This document shows positions 7,809 through 15,538 of a stretch of DNA of 64,000 nt, piece by piece. The stretch lies in NCBI GenBank assembly GCA_035403465.1, contig DAONFG010000002.1:1-64000 (forward strand), read 5' to 3'. The position numbers were made by a program, and so were the translations under genes. Numbering within the stretch: position 1 is the stretch's first letter; each line of letters starts with the position of its first letter. The stretch is from JAAYBQ01 sp035403465 (GTDB lineage: Bacteria; Spirochaetota; UBA4802; UBA5550). Under the pieces are notes generated by a model. It saw only the letters and a program-made list of their open reading frames with translations. It was not told the origin of the DNA and searched no databases.

Positions 7809-10226
7809 CTATTCAAGAACTCTTGTTATGCCTTTTCTGGAAATTCCGTTATATGTTGAAAAAACACCGCCTATTATAATCCTACCGTCAGGCTGAATAG
7901 CAATACAGCTTATTGCACCATCTGGACCGTTATTTGTTCTAAATCCCGCATCGAGTGTACCGTCCGGATTAAGGCGTGCTAAATACATGCATGAAGTATT
8001 GTTATAATTCTCGAAATTTCCACCGATAAGTATCTTTCCGTCAGACTGTATTGCAATACAGAATACTTCAAGATCTGGCCCTGTGCCTGATGATAAAAAT
8101 TCAGTATCATGCGAACCATCCTCATTGGCACGTGCTATATAATCCTCAGACCCCAGGTAACTGCTGAATTCACCTCCAAGGACGACCTTATTGTCCGGCT
8201 GCAGAACAGCTGAATAAATATCGCCACTGGCACCTGCACCAGGATCAAAGGTAATATCCAGAACACCGCTGTTTTCAAGCCGTGCGATCCTGTTCCTGGT
8301 TTCGAAGCCGCAGTTACTGAATGAACCTGCAATTATTATTCTGTCATCAGGTTGAACTGCTATTGCGTAAACAATATTATCGGGTGCATATGTTGTATCA
8401 AAACCAACATCAAGCGATCCGTCAGAATTGACCCTGGCAATATAATTACACGCAGTGTCATTATAATTTGTGAATTCTCCCCCTATAAGAAGCAGCCCGT
8501 CAGACTGGACAGCAACACAGTATATTGGCCCATCAGCGCCTGTACCCGGATCAAATGATTCGTCAAGGGAGCCGTCGGAATTAAGACGTGCTATATGATT
8601 CCGTGACACGCCATTGTATGCAGTAAAATCACCGGCTATAATAATCCTGCCGTCAGCCTGTATAACTACAGCATATATTGTATTATTGGCGCCGGTCCCG
8701 GGATCAAAGGCAGTATCTAATGAACCGTTTGAATTAAGACGTGCAATACAATTACGAGGAACCTCATTATATGTTGTAAAATCTCCAACTATGATTATAT
8801 CGCCATCAGGTTGTACAGCAACGGATGATATGCCTGAATCAACACCTGTGCCCGGCTTGAATGATATGTCAACAGAACCAGACCCACCCCACATAGCATA
8901 TAGTTCCACATTGGATGCACCCATTGTGAAACTCTCGCCCGCTGTATATGATGTGCCGCTCCAGTCTGCCTCGGTATTCCATCCCAGAAAAACATAACCG
9001 GTTTTTTCAAGCAGTCCTGAATTTTCAGCAGCAACAACAGTTTGTCCATATATATATGACGTGTTATCAACCGGGACATCCCCTCCTGTAGAACCGTTAC
9101 CGAAATATGTTACTGAATATCCGGGATTAAGCTTCCAGATCGCATACAGAGTAACATTGGAAGAACCCATTGGAAAGCTCTGTCCCTGTGTATATGTTGC
9201 TCCGCTGCCGTCAAATCTTGTATTCCAGCCTGCAAAGCTGTAACCGGATCTCACAAGAGATCCAGTATTTCCCTGTACATTAACTATTGAATTTTGCGGG
9301 TAAAACAATGCATCAACAGGTACCGGCCCACTGTCTGCTCCGTTTGAGTTGTAAGTCACTGAATACCCCAGTGTCCACTTTGCGTAGAGGATAACATTTT
9401 CTGTACCCATAGTGAAGGTCTGACCTTGCAGGCAGGTAATCCCGCTTCCATCTGGCTGAGTATTCCAGCCTGTGAAACTATACCCGGCTCTCTTGAGGTT
9501 GCCGGTATTTCCCATGGCTATAACTGACTTCCCTGTTTCATAGCTTGTACTGTCAACAGGGACTGTGCCAGTATCTGCATTATTTGCATTATAGATTATT
9601 GTGTATGTTGTATTTGTTGTCCATTCTGCATATAGAATAACATTAGATCCGCCCATTGTCATATACTGGCCCTGGGTGTATGTTGTCCCATTACCGTCAG
9701 CCAGCGTGTTCCATCCTGTAAAACTGTAACCGGGCCTGGCTAGTGAACCTGTGTTCCCAGGAATCAAGACACCTGCTTCTGATTCATACATTGTTGTGTC
9801 TATTGGAGTGACTCCGGTATAAGCACCATTGCCGCTGTAACTTACAGAATATGTTATTCCTGCGGACCACCTTGCATATAGGATTATATCTGACGAACCT
9901 ACAATAAAAGTCTCTCCCTGGGCAAAATTAAGTCCATTACCGTCAGGCTGGGTATTCCATCCGGTGAAATTGTAACTCCTTTTTACAAGACTATAGAGAT
10001 TGCCCTGCACAGTAACAGTATCGGCCCTAATGTAATCTGTATTATCAGTGGGGACAATCCCACTGTCAGCACCGTTAGCTATGTAATAAACTGAATAAGT
10101 TGCTATTATTTCTGAATTAATTTTAGGAGCAGTTCCATTCACGCAGGAAGTCAATGACAAACATAAAAAAAACAGGCATATAATAACGAATGAATTAAGG
10201 CATTTATCTAAAGAACAAAAACTCAT
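7809..10226 (-). CDS. Surface lipoprotein with five InlB-type B repeats and a seven-blade delta-60 beta-propeller
   Basis: An 805-residue protein. It starts with a lipoprotein signal (LSLTSC, Cys28). Residues about 40-445 hold five Listeria-Bacteroides (InlB B / Flg_new) repeats of roughly 78 residues, each with a GYSFTGWNT-like core and ending LYA-x-W. Residues about 450-805 hold seven delta-60 (DUF5122) repeats, each with QPDGRIIIGG-like and IARLNSDGSLD-like blocks, which are expected to form a seven-bladed propeller. Both repeat types are typical of secreted or surface proteins. No enzyme motif is visible. It is the first gene of the leftward surface cluster and is separated by 110 bp from the TPR gene. 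Ligand and role are unknown; an adhesin is a reasonable guess. Confidence 0.85.
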   Translation of the reverse strand: MSFCSLDKCLNSFVIICLFFLCLSLTSCVNGTAPKINSEIIATYSVYYIANGADSGIVPTDNTDYIRADTVTVQGNLYSLVKRSYNFTGWNTQPDGNGLNFAQGETFIVGSSDIILYARWSAGITYSVSYSGNGAYTGVTPIDTTMYESEAGVLIPGNTGSLARPGYSFTGWNTLADGNGTTYTQGQYMTMGGSNVILYAEWTTNTTYTIIYNANNADTGTVPVDSTSYETGKSVIAMGNTGNLKRAGYSFTGWNTQPDGSGITCLQGQTFTMGTENVILYAKWTLGYSVTYNSNGADSGPVPVDALFYPQNSIVNVQGNTGSLVRSGYSFAGWNTRFDGSGATYTQGQSFPMGSSNVTLYAIWKLNPGYSVTYFGNGSTGGDVPVDNTSYIYGQTVVAAENSGLLEKTGYVFLGWNTEADWSGTSYTAGESFTMGASNVELYAMWGGSGSVDISFKPGTGVDSGISSVAVQPDGDIIIVGDFTTYNEVPRNCIARLNSNGSLDTAFDPGTGANNTIYAVVIQADGRIIIAGDFTAYNGVSRNHIARLNSDGSLDESFDPGTGADGPIYCVAVQSDGLLLIGGEFTNYNDTACNYIARVNSDGSLDVGFDTTYAPDNIVYAIAVQPDDRIIIAGSFSNCGFETRNRIARLENSGVLDITFDPGAGASGDIYSAVLQPDNKVVLGGEFSSYLGSEDYIARANEDGSHDTEFLSSGTGPDLEVFCIAIQSDGKILIGGNFENYNNTSCMYLARLNPDGTLDAGFRTNNGPDGAISCIAIQPDGRIIIGGVFSTYNGISRKGITRVLE

Positions 10227-10333
10227 TAATTATCCCCCAGACTGTAATAGCCGTTCTCATATTAAAACATATACTTTATAATTTTTAACTTGGCATAGAA
10301 ATAATTTAAAAAACACTAACTATGAGCATACAA

Positions 10334-10501
10334 TCAAATAATAGAATCTAAATGACAAGAATTTTTTAAAGAAAAGGCAAAGCATACGGCATTATTCTGC
10401 CGCAGGGGGAGTATGAACTTGCGTCCACAAAAAGCACAAAACGCAATGATGAGATTATCGGGGTCGGCAGGTTCCCCGCATTTAACACAAAAATAATTAT
10501 A
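10334..10501 (-). pseudogene. Possible zinc-ribbon remnant without a start codon
   Basis: In the 375-bp gap between two genes, one minus-strand frame encodes two CxxC knuckles 13 residues apart (FCVKCG, then FCAFCG), followed by about 25 residues and a TGA. Upstream the frame is closed by TAA at 10502-10504, with no usable start between. It may be the decayed tail of a zinc-ribbon protein, perhaps once part of the adjacent vWA-FHA gene. It could also be chance. The rest of the gap shows nothing I can assign. Confidence 0.3.
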
Positions 10502-10601
10502 TTATAGCGGTTAACGAAATCTGTAGTATAGCTTAGTGTGTGGCTGCGGTTTGGCAGGCACCTGCAGACGAAAATGTCTGCAGGGTAAATTTTTACAGAT
10601 T

Positions 10602-12026
10602 TTACCTGATCCCGCGGAATATAAAGCTCGTGTTCCCCATCCGGATTTCGTCCCAGTCGTGGAGAAGCCTTGGCCTGAGTATTTTTTTAGAATTAAGGTA
10701 TGTGCCTGTATCGGATATCAGGTCGAATATGTAGTACCCTCCCTGCATTCTCCTGATCCTGGCATGCCTGCCTGAAGCGAACCTGTCTTCAACAATCACC
10801 GAGTTCTCTTCAGATGTGCCAAGCGTAATCTCGTTTTTTATTACAGGTATTTTTTTGCCCGCTTCGCGGCCGTCCTTCTGGTGCAGCCAGACCTGTGAAT
10901 AGAGCACGTCGGGGATTTCAGCAGGCGCTTCATCAACATACGATTCCTCCCGGACAAGGTCTTCGGCCTTTACCTGTGACGAATACCCGCTGTAAACCGG
11001 GTTGTACTCGTTGTTACCTTTTTTCTTCTGCGGCCTGCTCTTTCTGAAAAAATGGACCGCAAGCACCAGTAGAACCAGGATTGAGGCAATAACGAACGCA
11101 GATGCAATAACGTAGAACCCGTCAGGGAAATCAAACTTGAAGATATTCCTTTCAACAGTAAACTCCATTGTATCCCGGTCTTTAAGGTCGCCGTACCTGA
11201 GCCTTACCTCAAGGTTGTGACTGCTGTTGTCGCGTTTGAGCATTGACTGGTAGCGTATCTCGTAGACGCTTTTGATCCTGCTTATTACATCATTGTATGT
11301 GCAGGCAACATCCTTCTGGTTTACGCAGAAGTATTTGCCGCCGGTAAGCTTTGCAATCCTGCCAAGGTGCATCGATGTCTTGCTGTTATTTGAGATAAAG
11401 TAGACGGGGATTCCCGTATCGTGTGAAAACTTTATTATATCATCAGGTGTCAGGCTGCTCCCTTCATCCTTGCCGTCTGTGAAAACAATTACTCCCTTGC
11501 GTCCCCCCTTGACTTTGTCGAGCAGTTCAATCGAATCATAAATTCCGTCAAAGAGCCTTGTAAATTTCCCGTGACGGTCAACGCTCTTAATGCTCGACTG
11601 CAGTTCAAGCCTGTTTGACGTAAAATTGTTAAGAAGCCTTACGGTATCATTAAACCTGATAACCGCAATCCTGTCCGTGGCTGCTGAGGCATTAATGAAA
11701 TTCCCGGCTTCGGATTTGATCTTTTCAAGGAACATCCCGTTTATGCTTTTGCTTGAATCAACAGCTATAACAACATGCAGGTAATCCGCAGGGCTGGAGG
11801 CCTCCCTGACCTTGTAATCTACCCTGTAACCGTCCTCGAATACCAGTATATTCTCTTCATCAATCCCCGGTATACCTTTATGGTCCGGGCTTATTACGCT
11901 TACGGTGAGTTTTACCCCGGGAAAGTCTGAATCCGCATCGACCCCTGTGATATTGATAAAGGGCCCTGCTGATAAGGGCATCAGTGCGAGCAGAAATATT
12001 ATAATGGCGGCTGCTGTTTTTTTCAT
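10602..12026 (-). CDS. Membrane protein with exported von Willebrand A domain and cytoplasmic FHA domain
   Basis: I choose ATG at 12026 because it has AAAGGA just upstream; an in-frame GTG at 12038 is the alternative. The product has about 474 residues. It has a signal peptide (to about residue 22) and an early beta-rich segment. A vWA domain spans about 80-275, with the MIDAS DSSKS motif and a later FTDGKD. A transmembrane helix lies at about 310-335. After a linker, the C-terminal FHA domain (about 385-474) has the GRHARI and GTYLNSKK patterns that bind phosphothreonine peptides. So an extracytoplasmic metal-dependent adhesion module is joined to a cytoplasmic phosphopeptide reader. The neighbouring gene on the right is divergent. 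Confidence 0.85.
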   Translation of the reverse strand: MKKTAAAIIIFLLALMPLSAGPFINITGVDADSDFPGVKLTVSVISPDHKGIPGIDEENILVFEDGYRVDYKVREASSPADYLHVVIAVDSSKSINGMFLEKIKSEAGNFINASAATDRIAVIRFNDTVRLLNNFTSNRLELQSSIKSVDRHGKFTRLFDGIYDSIELLDKVKGGRKGVIVFTDGKDEGSSLTPDDIIKFSHDTGIPVYFISNNSKTSMHLGRIAKLTGGKYFCVNQKDVACTYNDVISRIKSVYEIRYQSMLKRDNSSHNLEVRLRYGDLKDRDTMEFTVERNIFKFDFPDGFYVIASAFVIASILVLLVLAVHFFRKSRPQKKKGNNEYNPVYSGYSSQVKAEDLVREESYVDEAPAEIPDVLYSQVWLHQKDGREAGKKIPVIKNEITLGTSEENSVIVEDRFASGRHARIRRMQGGYYIFDLISDTGTYLNSKKILRPRLLHDWDEIRMGNTSFIFRGIR

Positions 12027-12253
12027 TGTTCCTTTCACAGGTTTAATTCGTTTACTGACATTCAGGCCGCAAAGAGACCCTGAATTATTATCGGATGATC
12101 AGCATGCTTAATATACCAAAAAAGCCTCTGCAAATTCCATCATAATTTATTATTGGTGATAAAAAACCGCCCGGGGCGCTGTTTCCACCCGAAAGACAAC
12201 CCGGTTACCGGCCGGATCATATAGCCGATTCCCTCCTGCTTATTTTATTTTTC

Positions 12254-12282
12254 TTGACTTAATGCCCCAAGGGTTATAACAA
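12254..12282 (+). promoter_or_regulatory. Candidate sigma-70 promoter for the 12.3-13.8 kb gene set
   Basis: TTGACT at 12254-12259 is followed by TATAAC at 12275-12280 (15-bp spacer), or TAACAA two bases later (17 bp). It lies about 35-55 bp upstream of the lipoprotein start at 12315, which has its own AGGAG site. The -35 is good and the spacing is only fair. Confidence 0.4.
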
Positions 12283-12314
12283 AAATCGAATCTATCAAAC
12301 AGGAGAGTTTCACG

Positions 12315-12791
12315 ATGTCCCAGATATTCAAGGTAACCGCGGCCGTTGTCTCCATGCTTCTTCTTTTTACCGCATGCGCAAAAAAACCGGAAAATGTACT
12401 TTCACCGGCAATTAAAATCGGAATTGAAAAGAGGGGGTCGGAAAATATATACATTGCAGATTTCACCTGTACCCTTAAAAATGAAAATGACAGCACCGCT
12501 TTTATGAATGCCGCAGGCACATTAAACATTAAGGATGACAGCGGTAAAATCCTGCTGCCTGTACCCTTTACGGTAAAGACCATTCTCCCATTTGAGGCAG
12601 GCGTGGTGCTCCAGAGGATTGAACTTAAAGAAAACGAAGCCGCGCCCCTCCTGCAGTTCCTCGGAATCAGCGCGGATAAACTCATATCAGGCGAGGATGC
12701 AGGAGCACGGCCCCTTGAGGATAAAAACGTCGAGCTCTCGGGTCTTAAACTTGAAAAAAAAGAGATCATTGATCTCTTAAAAGGAAAGTGA
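12315..12791 (+). CDS. Small lipoprotein of unknown function
   Basis: A 158-residue protein whose N-terminus is a lipoprotein signal with lipobox LFTAC (Cys21). The remainder alternates beta-like segments and includes TCTLKNENDSTAF and a pro-rich strand pair. This is compatible with an LEA14-like beta-sandwich, but that is a weak resemblance. The start has AGGAG nine bases upstream. A long opposite-strand frame over the same bases lacks such signals. It is the first gene of a three-gene run, 1 bp ahead of the next gene, so translation is probably coupled. The function is unknown. Confidence 0.75.
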   Translation: MSQIFKVTAAVVSMLLLFTACAKKPENVLSPAIKIGIEKRGSENIYIADFTCTLKNENDSTAFMNAAGTLNIKDDSGKILLPVPFTVKTILPFEAGVVLQRIELKENEAAPLLQFLGISADKLISGEDAGARPLEDKNVELSGLKLEKKEIIDLLKGK

Positions 12792-12792
12792 C

Positions 12793-13230
12793 ATGAAAAT
12801 TAATGATAAAAACATACTCATTGCATTCATTATTACACCGCTTGCCGCTGCTCTTATCCTGGCCGTGATATCAGCTTACTCGCTCTTCCTGGTTGAACCG
12901 CGTACGGCAAAACTCCTCTCATCCCCGGATACGCTGAAAGAGGCCTACATCGAACTCAGGGAGCCTCAGCTGTTCGCAGGTTACAAAAACTGGGACAGGG
13001 AGGGAAACGGTGTATTAAACACCATAAGATTCTTTGACAACAGGGTGTTTTACGGTGCAGGTATAAGACCCGAGGAGAAGCCTTATCTTGAACTGCTGCT
13101 CGAAAGGAGACATGCAGGTGCAATGCTCGGGATGAAGACAGTGGCGTTTCTTGTTCTTGTTTCAGTTATGGGCGCAGTTGCCCTTGCAATTGAAACCAGG
13201 ACAGCAAAGAGCAACAACGAAAAGGAGTGA
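12793..13230 (+). CDS. Small membrane protein with two transmembrane helices
   Basis: A 145-residue protein with a hydrophobic helix near each end (about residues 10-32 and 113-133) and an extracytoplasmic middle of about 80 residues. The ribosome site AAAAGGAAAG overlaps the end of the preceding gene. The short Lys/Arg/Asn tail suggests that both ends are cytoplasmic. I do not recognise a family. It sits between a lipoprotein gene and a membrane zinc-ribbon gene, and the three may form one envelope complex; this is inferred from spacing only. Confidence 0.75.
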   Translation: MKINDKNILIAFIITPLAAALILAVISAYSLFLVEPRTAKLLSSPDTLKEAYIELREPQLFAGYKNWDREGNGVLNTIRFFDNRVFYGAGIRPEEKPYLELLLERRHAGAMLGMKTVAFLVLVSVMGAVALAIETRTAKSNNEKE

Positions 13231-13235
13231 CTTCT

Positions 13236-13754
13236 ATGAAATTCTTATTCTTCATGCAGGATACCGTTAAAAAAACACTCGGCCTTGTACTGATTATCCC
13301 CGGTGCGCTGCTCCTGTTCATAGCCATTTTCGGCATCATTGGAGGAGATAAACCTGAAGATTTCAATATGGGTGTGGGTGTCAGCATCTTTTCCCTTTTC
13401 ATAATCTTTCCCGGCATCCTCCTTTACAGGAAAGGCCTGGATCTTGCGAAAAAGGAGATAAAGATACGGAAGCTTGTTTCCATGCTCACAACGTACAGAC
13501 GCCTCTCCATCCAGGATATGGCAAGTAAGCTGGGCATACCTGAAGCCGAAGCCCAGAACCTGCTTACGCTGTCCATAGCTCAGAACCTGATCAACGGCCA
13601 CATAGACCGTACAACTAATGAATTTTTCGTATCAGACTCGATCCAGGATATAAAGAATCTTACGAAATGTCCTTTCTGCGGCGCCCCTGTATCGCAGATT
13701 TTTCATACCGGCGAAACAGCAAAGTGCCAGTCCTGCGGTCAGCTTTTCCAGTGA
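13236..13754 (+). CDS. Membrane protein with winged-helix-like segment and C-terminal zinc ribbon
   Basis: The start is ATG 13236, with AAGGAG nine bases upstream; a GTG at 13227 in the same frame is less well placed. The 172 residues contain two transmembrane helices (about 12-35 and 48-68). A helical segment at about 80-135 (RRLSIQDMASKLGIPEAEA) looks like a PCI/winged-helix domain. A zinc ribbon near the C-terminus has cysteines spaced CPFCG and CQSCG. The arrangement resembles bacterial membrane proteins that read or assemble complexes at the cytoplasmic face, but no partner is known. It is the last gene of the three-gene run. Confidence 0.75.
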   Translation: MKFLFFMQDTVKKTLGLVLIIPGALLLFIAIFGIIGGDKPEDFNMGVGVSIFSLFIIFPGILLYRKGLDLAKKEIKIRKLVSMLTTYRRLSIQDMASKLGIPEAEAQNLLTLSIAQNLINGHIDRTTNEFFVSDSIQDIKNLTKCPFCGAPVSQIFHTGETAKCQSCGQLFQ

Positions 13755-13788
13755 TCGCCGGATACAGTTTTTCCGAAATAATTACAAT

Positions 13789-13817
13789 TTGACTTTTACT
13801 GACTGATTCGCTATATT
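13789..13817 (+). promoter_or_regulatory. Sigma-70 promoter upstream of the receiver-PP2C gene
   Basis: TTGACT (13789-13794), a 17-bp spacer and TATATT (13812-13817) form a good housekeeping promoter, about 145 bp before the coding start. The long leader between it and the gene shows no obvious structure. Confidence 0.55.
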
Positions 13818-13964
13818 AATTTCAGGAATACGGTTTGAAACAGCGTAACCGTACTCACATCCTGACAGCTATAAAATGATGATTTATTCTATTATACATA
13901 TAATAAAATACCGGCGGGTCTTCGGGGATAAAGTTTTCAATCCGGCATCGCATCGGTGTACCGG

Positions 13965-15065
13965 ATGAAAAAACGCATACTCGTAATTGACGACGAGGCC
14001 CCTGTACGCGAGTTCATGAAGAAGATACTTACACGCGCCGGTTATATTATTTTTACTGCCTCTGACGGCAGGGAGGCGATCGAAAAGCTTGAAAGCCTTT
14101 ACGTTGACCTGATAATTCTTGATATGCATATGCCCATTATGAACGGGCTGGAAGTCCTTAAACTCATCCGTGAAAAAAACTACACGAACAAGCCCGTACT
14201 GATGGTTTCCGGAACGCACGATGCGGACCTGCGTGTTGAAAGCTACAGGCTGGGCGCCTATGACTTTATCACCAAGCCTGAACAGACCGAGGTCATGCTG
14301 AAACGCATCGAAAACGGAATCAAGATCGGTGAAATCATAGACTTCAACGACTACATGAAGGTTGAACTCTTCATGGCCAAAAAACTGCAGAAGTATATAT
14401 TTCCCGAGCCGGACTACATCTCAAATGAACTTGACGTCTATTCATGGTCTATACCCCTCTCTGATATCGGCGGCGACCTTTATGATTACATTCACTTCAG
14501 GAACGACACCATGATCTTTTTCGTGGCGGATGTTTCGGGACACAGCATTTCAGCCTCTATGTTTACCGCAATTGTAAAGATGGTATTCCGCAATGCGCTG
14601 AAAATCACAGAAGACCCGGGCGAGATTATGACCATAGTCAACCATGAACTGTCGGCCAACCTTCCCGTCGAATCCTTCGTTACAATGTTCTGCGGGCTTA
14701 TTGACAACAACACAGGGGTCCTCCTGTACGCAAACGCCGGACACCCCACACCGTATATAATAAACAACAGCGGCATCAGCGTACTCGGTGAAACCGATCC
14801 GTTCCTGGGTCCCATAAAAGACAGTAAGTATACCACCCATGAAAAAAAGCTCAACAGCGGCGACATGCTCTTTCTCTACACAGACGGGCTTGAAGATATA
14901 ATTGATGAATCATTCAAACAGATAAACCTGCGCAGCCTGATTGAACAGCTGAAGGAAGCAGTACCCGGTGACCGTTCAAAATTCACCGCGCTCACGAACG
15001 CCATGGCAAGCGATAAATATATCCGCTCTGACGACTGCACAATAATGATGCTCACAAAGAAATGA
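13965..15065 (+). CDS. Response regulator with PP2C-type (RsbU/SpoIIE) phosphatase output
   Basis: An in-frame GTG lies three codons earlier; ATG 13965 gives the usual receiver start MKKRILVIDDE. The N-terminal receiver (about 1-120) has the acidic pair, the phospho-acceptor Asp in LIILDMHMP and the conserved Lys in TKPE. A short linker leads to a PP2C/SpoIIE domain (about 155-366) with metal-binding acidic motifs GGDLYD and FFVADVSGHS and a later LYTDGLED. Such proteins dephosphorylate anti-sigma-antagonist (STAS) proteins under two-component control. A STAS protein is encoded at 52.7 kb but is not linked. The stop overlaps the next gene by ATGA. Confidence 0.9.
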   Translation: MKKRILVIDDEAPVREFMKKILTRAGYIIFTASDGREAIEKLESLYVDLIILDMHMPIMNGLEVLKLIREKNYTNKPVLMVSGTHDADLRVESYRLGAYDFITKPEQTEVMLKRIENGIKIGEIIDFNDYMKVELFMAKKLQKYIFPEPDYISNELDVYSWSIPLSDIGGDLYDYIHFRNDTMIFFVADVSGHSISASMFTAIVKMVFRNALKITEDPGEIMTIVNHELSANLPVESFVTMFCGLIDNNTGVLLYANAGHPTPYIINNSGISVLGETDPFLGPIKDSKYTTHEKKLNSGDMLFLYTDGLEDIIDESFKQINLRSLIEQLKEAVPGDRSKFTALTNAMASDKYIRSDDCTIMMLTKK

Positions 15066-15526
15066 AAGTCCTCGTAGTTTCCGACACTCACGGCAATACC
15101 GGCAAACTGTCCAGGGCCATAAGGGAGTGCATACCCTTTGACATGCTGATACATTGCGGTGACGGCATAAAGGACATCGGGTCTGTTGACATTCCGGATG
15201 GAGTCATAGTCACAGCGGTCAGGGGAAACACCGACCTGCATTCTTATGATGATTTTGAAGAACTGATTCTTGAGAATATTGACGGGCAGCGTGTCGCTGT
15301 TACTCACGGCCACAGGTTTAATGTAAAGGCGGGGACATCCCTGCTTTATTCCGAAGCAAAAAAACTTGGAGCTGCAGCAGTGTTTTTCGGGCATACACAC
15401 GTGAAACAGCTTACTGTCGGGTCGCCTGCACTTTTTAACCCGGGATCCCTGTCGGAAAATTCATACGGAATTGTTGATACATCGGAAGATGGACGCTGGG
15501 TATACATCCACATGATGCTTAAGTGA
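15062..15526 (+). CDS. YfcE/MJ0936-family metallophosphoesterase
   Basis: A 154-residue protein, the normal size for the small calcineurin-like family. All metal-site blocks are present in order: SDTHGN near the N-terminus, HCGDG, RGNTD, THGH and GHTH. These hydrolases cleave phosphodiester bonds; the physiological substrate of this member cannot be told from sequence. The start overlaps the PP2C gene stop by four bases, so the two are translated together. It ends 12 bp from a convergent gene. Confidence 0.9.
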   Translation: MKVLVVSDTHGNTGKLSRAIRECIPFDMLIHCGDGIKDIGSVDIPDGVIVTAVRGNTDLHSYDDFEELILENIDGQRVAVTHGHRFNVKAGTSLLYSEAKKLGAAAVFFGHTHVKQLTVGSPALFNPGSLSENSYGIVDTSEDGRWVYIHMMLK

Positions 15527-15538
15527 ACCGCAAAAACT

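Noticed and set aside
12245..12769. Minus-strand open frame of 174 residues over the lipoprotein gene at 12315
   Set aside because: The + strand frame has a lipobox, a ribosome site and a promoter; the minus frame has none.
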